From Terrimonas sp. (GTDB taxonomy: Bacteria; Bacteroidota; Bacteroidia; Chitinophagales; Chitinophagaceae), in contig NZ_QCZJ01000037.1 of NCBI RefSeq assembly GCF_003075435.1, positions 1-44,545 on the forward strand: a stretch of DNA of 44,545 nucleotides, written 5' to 3'. The notes beneath the pieces are model-generated. The model did not search any database. It saw only the letters and a program-made list of their open reading frames with translations, and was not told the DNA's origin. The first letter of the stretch is position 1; the number at the start of each line of letters is the position of its first letter. Both the position numbers and the translations under genes were made by a program. This document shows positions 26,953 to 36,329 of the stretch, in pieces.

Positions 26953-28959
26953 TTATCTCAACAGGGTTACAGTTCCCTTTCTTTTGACAATATTTCCTGT
27001 ATAGTCTTTTCCTTCAATCATCCATACATAGGTATCGGTTGATTGAGGTTTACCATTTACTGTTCCATCCCATCCCTCGCTGATATTTTTTGAGGAATAT
27101 ACCACCTGCCCGTAACGGTTAAATACCTTAAAATAAAAGATCTCCTGCATACCTGCAGCAGTAAACCGGAAAACATCATTCTTCCCATCGCCATTAGGGG
27201 TAAATGCATTGGGCACATAAAACTCCGGTCCTTTATATGCTTTTATTTTTATTTCATCTGAAGTAGCACAGCCGGCATCGGAAGAAACAGTAACCGTATA
27301 AGTAATATCGCCTGCCAGCATTGCAACAGGATTTGCTATTGACGCATCGCTTAATCCTGCGGATGGAGACCAGCTATAATATTTCCCGCCTGAGGCCTGC
27401 AACTGGAGGGGTTGACCAATAGCAACAACGGTATCATTTCCCGCGTTTGCATAAGTGCCATAAATAATTATTTTCTGGGCAAGCGTATCTGACGGACATC
27501 CATTTTCTGCCAACGCATAGCTTCGTACAGTATAGACGCCGGTATCTGCATAACTGTGAAAGGCCGTAAATGAAACCGCGGTGTTATCATCCCCAAAATT
27601 CCAGTATGCCTGCTGCAAAGGCACGGCAGTATTTGCATTAAAAGCCATAAAACGAACTTCTTCTTCCCTGCAGGCTTGTGTGAAACCGCTTATGGTTATT
27701 TCAGGGTGCTGTTCTACTTCTATTGTTTTACTAACGATATCTGATATACATCCTTCTCTGGTGCCTACCTGCAATGAAATATTGCTTATACCCACAGGCA
27801 ATTGCTTATAATAAGTATCGTCATGAGTAACAAAGCTGCTTCCATTTACTGTCCATTTCCGGTAATCAATCGTACCATATGCTACTTCCGACAGATCATT
27901 AAACGGGATCATTTTATCATCGCAGTAAGGCGGTGATTTAAAATCAAAATCCGGCAGAGGTTTTGACCCGGCTACTATCTGCTGCTGAAATGTATCTGAA
28001 AGACATCCGTTATTACCAAGTATATTCAGTTTAACAGTATAGTTTCCCGGCTCGGGATAAACATGTGGCGGCGGATGTGCCGTTGTATCGGTTGTGCCGT
28101 CTCCAAAGTCCCAATACCATTTTACAATATTTCCAAAGGAGGTTGAACTGTCAATAAATTGAATAGGTTCGGGATAGCAGGTAATCTGATCTGCGGGCAG
28201 AGAAAATTCGGCATTAAGAGATGTGCAAAATCTTTGGTGATTGGTAGCGCCGCCGGTTGCAGCGGTAAATCCCCAGAAAACCATAGGGTCTCCAGAAAAA
28301 ACAGTTTGCACAAGATCTATGCCGGTGGTCAATCGCTGGTCTCCATCCATATAAATCGTCATCACTTTACCTGCAGCATTCCAAACTATCCTGAGCACAT
28401 GCCACTGGCAATCTTCAATATTAGCACTACCTGCCAAAGCCTGCACGGGTCCTGCAATATTATTTGTTGATCCATGCACAAGATCTCCATTCAGGTGGAT
28501 ATCAATATGATCGTATGACGGATCATTTTTATTGGTATTCTGGTAAGTGTCGATAGCAACAATAACAGATGGCGATACGCCTTCCACACCTAATCCCTCA
28601 CCTGTGGTCCCAATGCTTGTACTGATCGGCTGTAATACAAATGCGATACCGTCTGCCCCCTCCGTATCATTACAGCCGAGGTAAACATTAAAGTGATAAT
28701 CGAAAGATTGTGTAAGATTTATTTTATTGATATTCCATACCGAGCCTGATGTTGTATTTTGATCAGGTGTAAGTGTATAGCAATTGCAGTTTTCCTGCGA
28801 AGCATTGCCGTTGATATGATATGGATTGTTTGACTGCGCCGCCGCGGCATTCATAAATGCCGGTATAAAGAAAATAACTGCCATTAAGAAAAACTCAGGC
28901 CTGGTATATATAATTTTTAGGGTACTCACTGGCAAAATGATAACCTGCGCATTACTCAT
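26953..28959 (-). CDS. surface/secreted protein: lectin-like domain, PKD domains, type IX secretion C-terminal domain
   Basis: The protein (up to 668 residues) has a signal peptide ending AAAAQ near residue 42. The long N terminus suggests that translation may start at the in-frame GTG at 28929-28927 (then MSTLKIIYTR). An L-type lectin-like beta-sandwich spans about 50-245 (GADGIAFVLQ, VAIDTYQNT, WHVLRIVWN). PKD-type repeats follow (WYWDFGDGTTDTT near 284; YWNFGDDNTAVSF near 455). The last about 90 residues form the gliding-motility-type sorting domain, with PNAFTPNGDGKNDVFRF, VFNRYGQVVY and WDGTVNGKPQSTDTYVW. Proteins with this end are exported by the type IX system and kept on the surface or released. 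A carbohydrate-binding role is inferred. Confidence 0.88.
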   Translation of the reverse strand: MSNAQVIILPVSTLKIIYTRPEFFLMAVIFFIPAFMNAAAAQSNNPYHINGNASQENCNCYTLTPDQNTTSGSVWNINKINLTQSFDYHFNVYLGCNDTEGADGIAFVLQPISTSIGTTGEGLGVEGVSPSVIVAIDTYQNTNKNDPSYDHIDIHLNGDLVHGSTNNIAGPVQALAGSANIEDCQWHVLRIVWNAAGKVMTIYMDGDQRLTTGIDLVQTVFSGDPMVFWGFTAATGGATNHQRFCTSLNAEFSLPADQITCYPEPIQFIDSSTSFGNIVKWYWDFGDGTTDTTAHPPPHVYPEPGNYTVKLNILGNNGCLSDTFQQQIVAGSKPLPDFDFKSPPYCDDKMIPFNDLSEVAYGTIDYRKWTVNGSSFVTHDDTYYKQLPVGISNISLQVGTREGCISDIVSKTIEVEQHPEITISGFTQACREEEVRFMAFNANTAVPLQQAYWNFGDDNTAVSFTAFHSYADTGVYTVRSYALAENGCPSDTLAQKIIIYGTYANAGNDTVVAIGQPLQLQASGGKYYSWSPSAGLSDASIANPVAMLAGDITYTVTVSSDAGCATSDEIKIKAYKGPEFYVPNAFTPNGDGKNDVFRFTAAGMQEIFYFKVFNRYGQVVYSSKNISEGWDGTVNGKPQSTDTYVWMIEGKDYTGNIVKRKGTVTLLR

Positions 28960-29030
28960 GTGCAGTTAATGGCTGTAATTTACATTATAAGCACTTAGTT
29001 TATACAGCATATACAACATTAAACGGATAC

Positions 29031-31247
29031 TTATTTCAGCTCCTTCTTTAAAAAATCATTTATCCGGGTATAGAGGCTGATGCGTAGTATATTCGGCGTG
29101 CCATCACTCAGGGTATGTGTTTTATCCGCATAAAAATGCTGATCAAAATTCGACTTCCTGCTGTTGGTTAATTGTTTGCTTAGCTCAAGGCTGTTCTGTA
29201 AATGTACATTATCATCTGCTGTACCGTGTACAAGAAATAACCCTTCCCTGTAATTATCTGTAAATGTAATGGGAGATGCCTGTTTATACCCTTCCGCATT
29301 TTCACTCGGCAATCCAAGCAACCGCTCTGAATAAACATTTTCATAAAACCTCCAGTTTGTTACCGGTGCAATAGCTACAGCGGCTTTAAACTGCCCGGCA
29401 TACTTGGTTTGTGCCAATGCGGCCAAATAACCACCATAACTCCAACCCATAACCGCAGTATTTGCGGTATCAATGCGATAAGTTCTCAATAAAAAATTCC
29501 TGACTTTCAACAGGTCCTCCATTTCAATATCTCCCGGAGATTTATAATTGCTTTTCCTGAAAGCTTCACCTTTGCCCGGCGTGCCGCGCGGGTCAATACA
29601 GGCAACTATATAGCCCTGGTTAGCAAGCCAGCGCATAGTGAGCGTAAATTTATCATTCCATTTATCTATGGCTTCCTGGCGGGTAGCGCCACCATACACA
29701 TACAGCACAAGGGGAAGCTTTGATTTGAAGTTATTATATGGACGGATTACCCATCCATTCATAACCATAGAATCGTTTGCTTTAACCGTAAAAAAATCTG
29801 CATCAGGAATACCGAAATCTTTCATACGGTCTTTCAGCTCTTTATTCTCAATTAATTTTTTAGGATCTTTTCCATTAATAGAAACAGCCTGGTAAACAGA
29901 AGGTGTATTGATAGAAGAAAACTCATCAAAGAAAAATCTTTTATCATTACTTACCGCAACATCGTGATAACCGGCGCCGGTGGTGATACGTGTTTTGTTT
30001 TTACCGTCATACCCAATTTTATATAAATGTTTTTGCCGAGAACCAATTTCATCAGAGGTATAAAAAATCTCTTTCTTGCTGTCATCTGTTCCTTCTACAG
30101 AAATCACTTCCCATTTTCCGGAGGTTAATGGTTGCATGCCTGCGGTGTCTAAACTTACATTATAGATATGCCGGAAGCCGTTAGTTTCACTTAGCCATAA
30201 AAAAGATTTACCATTATCGATGAACCAAATATTAGAAGGCTGAATAGCAACGTAATTAGCAGGGCGCTCCTCGGTAAATAAAACGGTGCTTTTACCGGTA
30301 ATGGCATCAGTCTTCAATACTTCCAGCCTCTTTTGATCTCTTGTAAGTTTTTGAACAAGCAGTGTTTTATTATCCGGCGCCCACTTAATGCCGGTAATAT
30401 ATTGATCAGGATTTACACCCACATCAACAGAAATAAAAAGTTTATTCGTTATATCATATACAAATGCTTTTACGTCAGGCACCATTTCTCCGGCCAGCGG
30501 ATAGCGCTGTCTTCTTATCTCAGCATAAGAACGCTCATACGTAGTAATGGGATATTGTTTTACGGTATTTTCATTAAACCGCAACATCGCAATATACCTG
30601 CCATCGGCGCTCCAGTCGTATGCTTTTGTAATGCCAAACCCATTTTCGTACAACGCGTCAGCCATACCGTATATAAATTCTCCGGGCGCACCGTCAACCG
30701 TAATGGGGATAGTCTTATTCTTATCAATATCCATCAGGTACAGGTTGCCGTCGAGTATATAAGAAAGATATTTGCTATCCGGGGAAAAAGCCGGGCATAA
30801 CTGTTTTCCATTAGCTGAAACTACATTCAGGATTTTTTTATCAACATCCCAAACATAGTTGAAGGCTTTTTGTGAAATATTATTATAGGGTTCAATCTGT
30901 GTTTGAACGAGTATTTTACTATCGTCGGGAGAAAACTGAAAGTCCTGGAAATAAGTAAAAGTAGTTGCGAGAGAATCACTGTCTCTTTTGATCTGATTTG
31001 AAAACAATGTATCTACTATGCGGGTGGTATTAAAATCCAGTGCCAGAATTACCTGAGGACCTGCGCCGGTATCGGATTGAATCCAGGCAAACTTAGGCGA
31101 CTGGTTCATTAAATGCACCACATATTTTCTCTCATCAAAGTAACCACTCCATATTTTGTCAAGGTCAAAATTTGTTACAGACTTTTGTTGCCCATGCGCT
31201 GCGATCGCTGAAATAATAATTAAAACGGAAACTGTTAATTTCTTCAT
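29031..31247 (-). CDS. S9 family dipeptidyl peptidase IV-like serine peptidase
   Basis: The 738-residue exported peptidase has a signal peptide (1-19, ending AHG-Q). An N-terminal beta-propeller (DPP IV N-terminal region, about 80-480) contains CPAFSPDSKYLSYILDGNLYLMD and the active-site-rim EE-like segment YGMADALYENGFG near 190-202. The C-terminal alpha/beta hydrolase carries nucleophile S603 in GWSYGGY, Asp in HGTADDNVH and His in DKTHTLSDG. Such enzymes release dipeptides, often X-Pro, in the periplasm. The M28 peptidase (34716) and POT transporter (5667) in the window fit a peptide-scavenging lifestyle. The gene is divergent from pyrC with 132 bases between starts. Confidence 0.93.
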   Translation of the reverse strand: MKKLTVSVLIIISAIAAHGQQKSVTNFDLDKIWSGYFDERKYVVHLMNQSPKFAWIQSDTGAGPQVILALDFNTTRIVDTLFSNQIKRDSDSLATTFTYFQDFQFSPDDSKILVQTQIEPYNNISQKAFNYVWDVDKKILNVVSANGKQLCPAFSPDSKYLSYILDGNLYLMDIDKNKTIPITVDGAPGEFIYGMADALYENGFGITKAYDWSADGRYIAMLRFNENTVKQYPITTYERSYAEIRRQRYPLAGEMVPDVKAFVYDITNKLFISVDVGVNPDQYITGIKWAPDNKTLLVQKLTRDQKRLEVLKTDAITGKSTVLFTEERPANYVAIQPSNIWFIDNGKSFLWLSETNGFRHIYNVSLDTAGMQPLTSGKWEVISVEGTDDSKKEIFYTSDEIGSRQKHLYKIGYDGKNKTRITTGAGYHDVAVSNDKRFFFDEFSSINTPSVYQAVSINGKDPKKLIENKELKDRMKDFGIPDADFFTVKANDSMVMNGWVIRPYNNFKSKLPLVLYVYGGATRQEAIDKWNDKFTLTMRWLANQGYIVACIDPRGTPGKGEAFRKSNYKSPGDIEMEDLLKVRNFLLRTYRIDTANTAVMGWSYGGYLAALAQTKYAGQFKAAVAIAPVTNWRFYENVYSERLLGLPSENAEGYKQASPITFTDNYREGLFLVHGTADDNVHLQNSLELSKQLTNSRKSNFDQHFYADKTHTLSDGTPNILRISLYTRINDFLKKELK

Positions 31248-31379
31248 CTCGGTGAATTGTTACAAACATGAATCAGGGAAGATTATTCGGGCCTAAGATA
31301 TTGGGATCGGACTTGTAAAGGTGTGTAAAAATAAAGGTATTCATTTAAATTGCACCCATATTCAAGCATTTATTAATAT

Positions 31380-32771
31380 ATGAAAAATTATCTGGTTAAG
31401 AATATTGGTGTGGTTAATGAGAACAAGGTTGCAGTGATGGATGCTTTGATAAGGAAGGGGCGGATAGAAAAAATAGCAGGAACAATTGACGTGGATTTTG
31501 ATGTGCAGGAAATTAACGGAGAAGGTAAGTACCTTTTGCCGGGCGTTATAGACGACCAGGTTCATTTTCGTGAACCAGGCTTAACGCATAAAGCTACTAT
31601 ATATTCGGAATCAAAAGCCGCGGTTGCGGGTGGAGTTACATCCTTTATGGAAATGCCCAATACGGTGCCCAATGCATTAACTATTGCGTTGCTTGAGGAT
31701 AAGTACGCCATTGCGGCCCAATCGTCTTTGGCAAATTATTCCTTTTTTATGGGTACGGCTAATGATAACGCCGAAGAAGTGCTGAAAGTAAATAAGCTTA
31801 AAAAAGATATTTGCGGCGTCAAAATTTTTATGGGCTCCAGTACCGGCAATATGCTTGTTGACAATTATCTCACGCTGGATAAAGTTTTTCGTGAAAGCGA
31901 AGTGCTGATTGCTACGCATTGTGAAGATGAAAAGATCATCAGAACCAACTATGAGGCATTGAAACAATCAAAACAAAGCCTGGAAGCGTCTGACCATCCG
32001 GTTATCCGTAATGAAGAGGCCTGCTTTGAATCTTCGTTTACCGCTATACAGTTTGCAAAAAAACACAACAGCCGCCTGCATATACTGCATATTTCTACAG
32101 AAAAAGAACTGCAGTTGTTTACCAATCTTATACCGTTAAAGGATAAAAGAATTACATGTGAAGTATGCGTTCATCATCTTCATTTTGACAGTAGTGATTA
32201 CGAACGGTTAGGCTATCTTATAAAATGCAATCCCGCCATCAAGGCAAAGAATAATAAAGAAGCTTTATGGAAAGCATTGCTTGACAACCGGCTGGATATA
32301 ATAGCTACAGATCATGCGCCACATACCCTGAAGGAAAAAGGATATTACAGGAATGAACAGGGGAAGCTGGTAAAAAATGAAGACACCACTTATGAACATG
32401 CTCATGCCGGGCTGCCTTTGGTACAGCACCCGTTGCTGCTCATGCTGCATTACTATAAAATGGGCAAAATAAGCCTTGAGAAAATTGCTGAGAAGATGAG
32501 CCATGCTGTTGCGGATTGTTACAATATTAAAGACAGGGGGTATATGAGGGAAGGTTATTGGGGTGATATGGTAATAGCTGATATGAATAAAGCATCAACA
32601 GTTGGTACTTCGAACCTGTTATACAAATGTGGGTGGAGCCCTTTGGAAGGGTTTGGTTTTCCGGCAACTATTACCCATACTTTTGTTAATGGAAATCTGG
32701 TGTATGAAAATTATGGAAATACCAACTGGGATGAATCTCATAAAGGAATGAGGCTAAGTTTTGACAGGTGA
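31380..32771 (+). CDS. pyrC: dihydroorotase (amidohydrolase family)
   Basis: The 463-residue enzyme closes carbamoyl-aspartate to dihydroorotate in pyrimidine synthesis. The metal-site elements of type I dihydroorotases are present: DDQVHFREPG at 58-67, the carbamylated-lysine candidate K148 (GVKIFMGSS), H180 (ATHCEDE), H237 (LHILHIS) and D311 (ATDHAPHT). The first histidine of the usual HxH pair is replaced by Gln (Q60-V-H62), which may alter metal binding. R64 and the EMPNTVP loop for the substrate are kept. An allantoinase-like role is less likely given the DHOase signatures. It is followed after 33 bases by the MutS-like gene. Confidence 0.9.
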   Translation: MKNYLVKNIGVVNENKVAVMDALIRKGRIEKIAGTIDVDFDVQEINGEGKYLLPGVIDDQVHFREPGLTHKATIYSESKAAVAGGVTSFMEMPNTVPNALTIALLEDKYAIAAQSSLANYSFFMGTANDNAEEVLKVNKLKKDICGVKIFMGSSTGNMLVDNYLTLDKVFRESEVLIATHCEDEKIIRTNYEALKQSKQSLEASDHPVIRNEEACFESSFTAIQFAKKHNSRLHILHISTEKELQLFTNLIPLKDKRITCEVCVHHLHFDSSDYERLGYLIKCNPAIKAKNNKEALWKALLDNRLDIIATDHAPHTLKEKGYYRNEQGKLVKNEDTTYEHAHAGLPLVQHPLLLMLHYYKMGKISLEKIAEKMSHAVADCYNIKDRGYMREGYWGDMVIADMNKASTVGTSNLLYKCGWSPLEGFGFPATITHTFVNGNLVYENYGNTNWDESHKGMRLSFDR

Positions 32772-32804
32772 GCATAGATTAACATGCCCGGCAGCTTATA
32801 AATA

Positions 32805-34121
32805 ATGCAGATAGATAAAACCACATACAACGATCTCGCTCTTTTCAGCCATGAAGAGGAGTTTTCTGTATTTCATAAAATTAATTTTACCCGTACCAAC
32901 GGCGGTAAGGAATGGCTGCGCTGGATGATGAATGAACCAACCGGTGATCTTAATAAAATTATTGATACACAAAATATAATCAGGCTCATTTTATCGTGCA
33001 TCAATCATTGGCCGGCTTCTGTTACCAACGGAACCATGATGATGATTGATAAATTTTATGATACCCAGCTTGATCCTATTCCCCGCTCCAACGACATATT
33101 CAGCATACAGGCGTACAGAACATTTCATAGTGTTGATTTTGGGTTGATCAGGTATTCGGTTACCCATTTCCGTGATTTTATAGTAGGGTTGCAGCAAATC
33201 GCCTTACTGATTGAAGCGCCGGAAGCATCGCCGCGTTTACAGCTATTTGCTTCGCGTATACGCAGCCTGTTGCTGCATCAGCCTTTACAGGAACTTGCAA
33301 ATAAAAAGGCCGGCGAAAAATTTTCACCCAAAGAGATCTTATACTTCGGGCATTTTTTTAAGCAAAGCTTTAAATCGCGGTATGAAGAGCTGGCTGAAAT
33401 TTATTATCAACTGGATGCATGGTATTCTATGGCGAAAGCTGTTCAGCAATACCAGCTTACCTTTCCAACATTTGTGGTTACCGACGAGCCCTATATAAAG
33501 GCAGACAAAATATATCATATACTGTTGCCTAAGCCTGTTTCATACGATATACAACTATCGCCCAGCAGCAATTTTCTTTTTCTTACCGGCGCTAATATGG
33601 CCGGCAAAAGCACTTTTATCAAATCGCTTGGCATAGCGGTATTTCTTGCACATCTTGGAATGGGTGTACCGGCCAAACATCTTGAGCTTTCTTTATTTGA
33701 TGGCGTGCTAAGTAATATCAATGTGGAAGACAATATCATGAAGGGTGAGAGCTATTTCTTTAACGAAGTACAGCGTATAAAAAAGACCATACTGACTATA
33801 AATAATGGAAAGAAGTGGCTTGTTTTGATTGATGAATTATTTAAAGGCACAAATGTGCAGGATGCCATGCGTTGTTCCCTTGCGGTAATAAACGGGTTAA
33901 TAAAAATAAAAAGCTCATTATTTATTTTATCCACACACCTGTATGAAATAGGTGATGAGATCAAGGATCATCCCAATATATCTTTCAAATTTTTTGAAAC
34001 CAATATCAGTAATGATAAGTTAGAGTTCAGCTACCAGTTAAAAGACGGCATCAGTAACGACAGGCTTGGATATTTTATACTTAAACATGAAAAGGTGGTA
34101 GAGTTGCTGGAGGGATTGTAG
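32805..34121 (+). CDS. short MutS-like ATPase
   Basis: The 438-residue protein contains the MutS core/lever helices and the ATPase domain. The mismatch-binding and connector domains of the roughly 850-residue MutS are absent. Walker A is G262-A-N-M-A-G-K-S-T (262-270), the Walker B region VLIDELFKGTNVQDAM, and FILSTHLYEIGDEI forms the ATPase-dimer motif. Members of this short MutS-related group are common in Bacteroidota and are not known to repair mismatches. Dimerisation and DNA clamping are likely but the substrate is unknown. It may be co-transcribed with pyrC (33-base gap). Direct ATTTGA repeats begin at its stop codon. Confidence 0.85.
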   Translation: MQIDKTTYNDLALFSHEEEFSVFHKINFTRTNGGKEWLRWMMNEPTGDLNKIIDTQNIIRLILSCINHWPASVTNGTMMMIDKFYDTQLDPIPRSNDIFSIQAYRTFHSVDFGLIRYSVTHFRDFIVGLQQIALLIEAPEASPRLQLFASRIRSLLLHQPLQELANKKAGEKFSPKEILYFGHFFKQSFKSRYEELAEIYYQLDAWYSMAKAVQQYQLTFPTFVVTDEPYIKADKIYHILLPKPVSYDIQLSPSSNFLFLTGANMAGKSTFIKSLGIAVFLAHLGMGVPAKHLELSLFDGVLSNINVEDNIMKGESYFFNEVQRIKKTILTINNGKKWLVLIDELFKGTNVQDAMRCSLAVINGLIKIKSSLFILSTHLYEIGDEIKDHPNISFKFFETNISNDKLEFSYQLKDGISNDRLGYFILKHEKVVELLEGL

Positions 34122-34153
34122 AATTTGAAATTTCTGATTTGAGATTTGAATTC
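34121..34153. repeat. ATTTGA direct repeats
   Basis: After the stop codon of the MutS-like gene, 33 bases carry ATTTGA three times plus an ATTTCTG variant, framed by GAATT and AATTC. Right after comes a GCTGCTGATAGCC word reminiscent of the CTGATAG repeats at 8873-8899. It is a simple intergenic repeat without a hairpin strong enough to be called a terminator. Confidence 0.4.
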
Positions 34154-34173
34154 GCTGGCTGCTGATAGCCCCC

Positions 34174-34623
34174 TCATCGTTTCTGCTGAAAAAAGCTTTT
34201 CATCAGTTGGGCACACTCTTCTTTTAGAACTCCTCTTTCAACTACCGTTTTGGGGTGAAACGGCGAAACCCCCTGGGTTATATAAGGTGGTTTGCTGATG
34301 CTGCCATTTTTTTCATCATCAGCGCCAAATACAATTTTACTTATTTTACTCCAGTACAAAGCTCCTGCACACATAATGCATGGTTCAATGGTAACATATA
34401 ATGTTGCTTCAGGCAAATATTTGCTGCCGAGATAATTGAATGCAGATGTAAGCGCAATGATCTCTGCGTGAGCGGTTGAATCATTAAGCTTCTCAACCTG
34501 GTTATGTCCTCTTGCTATAATGGCAGATCCCTGTACTATAACCGCTCCTATAGGAATTTCTCCTTCATCAAAAGCCTGCCTTGCTTCTTTCAGCGCCTGC
34601 TGCATATAATATTCATTTGTCAT
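34174..34623 (-). CDS. tadA: tRNA adenosine(34) deaminase-like protein
   Basis: The 149-residue zinc deaminase has the CDA-fold motifs H52-A-E54 (zinc ligand and proton shuttle) and P81-C82-x-x-C85 (zinc ligands) in the context EPCIMCAGALYWSKI. Length and the segment NQVEKLNDSTAHAEI match TadA, which converts A34 of tRNA-Arg(ACG) to inosine. A guanine deaminase or other nucleoside deaminase of the same fold cannot be fully excluded. The gene converges on the MutS-like gene and is divergent from the M28 peptidase, with 92 bases between starts, in which lies a symmetric promoter. Confidence 0.88.
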   Translation of the reverse strand: MTNEYYMQQALKEARQAFDEGEIPIGAVIVQGSAIIARGHNQVEKLNDSTAHAEIIALTSAFNYLGSKYLPEATLYVTIEPCIMCAGALYWSKISKIVFGADDEKNGSISKPPYITQGVSPFHPKTVVERGVLKEECAQLMKSFFQQKR

Positions 34624-34655
34624 AAATCATGTTAAATACCGGTTAAACCATTTAT

Positions 34656-34695
34656 CAAAACTATGTTATGCATATCATAGTTTTGTTTATGTTTG
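34656..34695. promoter_or_regulatory. palindromic divergent promoter region of tadA and M28 peptidase
   Basis: A perfect 10-bp inverted repeat, CAAAACTATG (34656-34665) and CATAGTTTTG (34676-34685), with a 10-base spacer. Each arm contains TAGTTTTG in its own direction, an exact TAnnTTTG box: one faces the peptidase, the other tadA. A further plus-strand box, TATGTTTG, is at 34688-34695 with TTA 19 bases upstream (34666-34668). Either the palindrome is a bidirectional promoter or an operator on it. Confidence 0.6.
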
Positions 34696-34715
34696 ATGAT
34701 ATTTAATACATCATC

Positions 34716-36221
34716 ATGAGAATTACATGTATCGCCATTTTCATTATGGCTTCTTTAGGTGCTTTTGCTCAGAAAACAGCTAATCCCAAACCGTATGCTA
34801 AAATTATAACCGTAGACGACCTGAAAAAAAATCTCTACATAATTGCAGGTGATGAGATGGAAGGGCGGGAAACAGCTACAGAAGGACAAAGAAAAGCCGC
34901 GGCTTTTATTGAAGATTATTTTAAATCCATAGGCTTAAAACCCGGCAATAATGGAAATTACCAGATGACATTCCCTGTGTATATTGACTCCCTGGTTAAT
35001 TCATCTATTGTAGTAAATGATGAAGCTTTTTCCCGGAACGAAGACTTTTCATTTGTAATCTCATCTAACCATTCGGCTTCCTATAATTTTGGTGAGGTTG
35101 TTTTTGCGGGATTCGGCATCAGCGATTCTACAAGAAATGATTACAGGGATATTGATGCCAAAGGAAAGCTGGTAGTGGTATTATCGCCGGATATGGCTGG
35201 CGAACCTTCTCCTCAAAACCGCAGGGGCTTTAATTTTTTTACACAACAGGAAGCTGCCATGAAAAATGGAGCAGCTGCATTGTTTGTAGTTAATGCTAAG
35301 ATAAACCCGATGGAAGATAAAAGCAATATGTATGTAAATGCTTTTCAGAGATCAGTTCGTATCAATACTTTTTTTGTAAGTGAAAAAATAGCCAGGGCTA
35401 TTATGAAAGACAGTTATGACGCGGTAAAAACCGCGACATTGAATAAAAGCGCGGCTTCAAAATCATTCGGCGCCAATGTATCTGTTGATCTGCAAAAACA
35501 AAGGCTGACACTGCAAAGCAGTAATGTGCTGGGCTTGCTGGAAGGAACTGATCTCAGGGATGAATTTGTTGTTATTTCTGCGCATTATGATCACCTGGGT
35601 ATAAGAAAAGGAGTTATATGGTATGGCGCAGATGATGATGGATCGGGCACGGTGAGCATATTGCAGATAGCAAAAGCTTTTGCAAAAGCAAAAGCAGATG
35701 GCAAAGGCCCGAGAAGAAGTATTTTATTCATGGCCGTGAGCGGAGAGGAAAAAGGGCTGTGGGGTTCTGATTACTATGGCGCTAACCCTGTGTACCCGCT
35801 GGAAAAGACCAGCGTAAACCTGAACGTTGATATGATAGGAAGAATTGATCCCAGCCGCACATATGGTGACTCCACCAATTATGTATATGTAATTGGCGAC
35901 GACAAGCTGAGTTCTGACCTGAAACCAATCAGCGAATCAATCAATAAAAAGAATACAAAGCTTGAGCTGGATTATAAATACAATGACCCCAAAGATCCTC
36001 AAAGAATTTACTATAGAAGCGATCATTACAATTTTGCAAAACGCGGGGTGCCTATCATTTTTTACTTTAGCGGTTTGCATGCAGATTACCACAAACCAAC
36101 AGACACGCCAGATAAAATAAATTATGATTTAATGCGCAAAAGGGCTCAGCTTATATTTTATACCGGTTGGGAAATGGCCAACAGGAAGGATATGTTGAAG
36201 CGGGATATTCCATTGAATTAG
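34716..36221 (+). CDS. exported M28 family metallopeptidase
   Basis: The 501-residue aminopeptidase-like zinc enzyme has a signal peptide (1-18, ending AFA-Q). An N-terminal peptidase part and a PA-like insert (about 100-270) precede the metal site. The two-zinc ligands of family M28 are present: H290 and D292 in AHYDHLG, the Asp pair in GADDDGSG (306-308), catalytic E344 and ligand E345 in SGEEKG, Asp in LNVDMIGR and His in RSDHYNF. It should release N-terminal amino acids or dipeptides in the periplasm or outside. It has its own promoter in the palindromic region shared with tadA. Confidence 0.92.
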   Translation: MRITCIAIFIMASLGAFAQKTANPKPYAKIITVDDLKKNLYIIAGDEMEGRETATEGQRKAAAFIEDYFKSIGLKPGNNGNYQMTFPVYIDSLVNSSIVVNDEAFSRNEDFSFVISSNHSASYNFGEVVFAGFGISDSTRNDYRDIDAKGKLVVVLSPDMAGEPSPQNRRGFNFFTQQEAAMKNGAAALFVVNAKINPMEDKSNMYVNAFQRSVRINTFFVSEKIARAIMKDSYDAVKTATLNKSAASKSFGANVSVDLQKQRLTLQSSNVLGLLEGTDLRDEFVVISAHYDHLGIRKGVIWYGADDDGSGTVSILQIAKAFAKAKADGKGPRRSILFMAVSGEEKGLWGSDYYGANPVYPLEKTSVNLNVDMIGRIDPSRTYGDSTNYVYVIGDDKLSSDLKPISESINKKNTKLELDYKYNDPKDPQRIYYRSDHYNFAKRGVPIIFYFSGLHADYHKPTDTPDKINYDLMRKRAQLIFYTGWEMANRKDMLKRDIPLN

Positions 36222-36329
36222 CGAAAAATTAGTGATATTCATCTAAATCTCAGGTTTAATACTTTGAGAATGTTTGTTTTATCGGTACTTTAGGATTACA
36301 AACAATCGGGGAATTACCTAAACCTCTAT

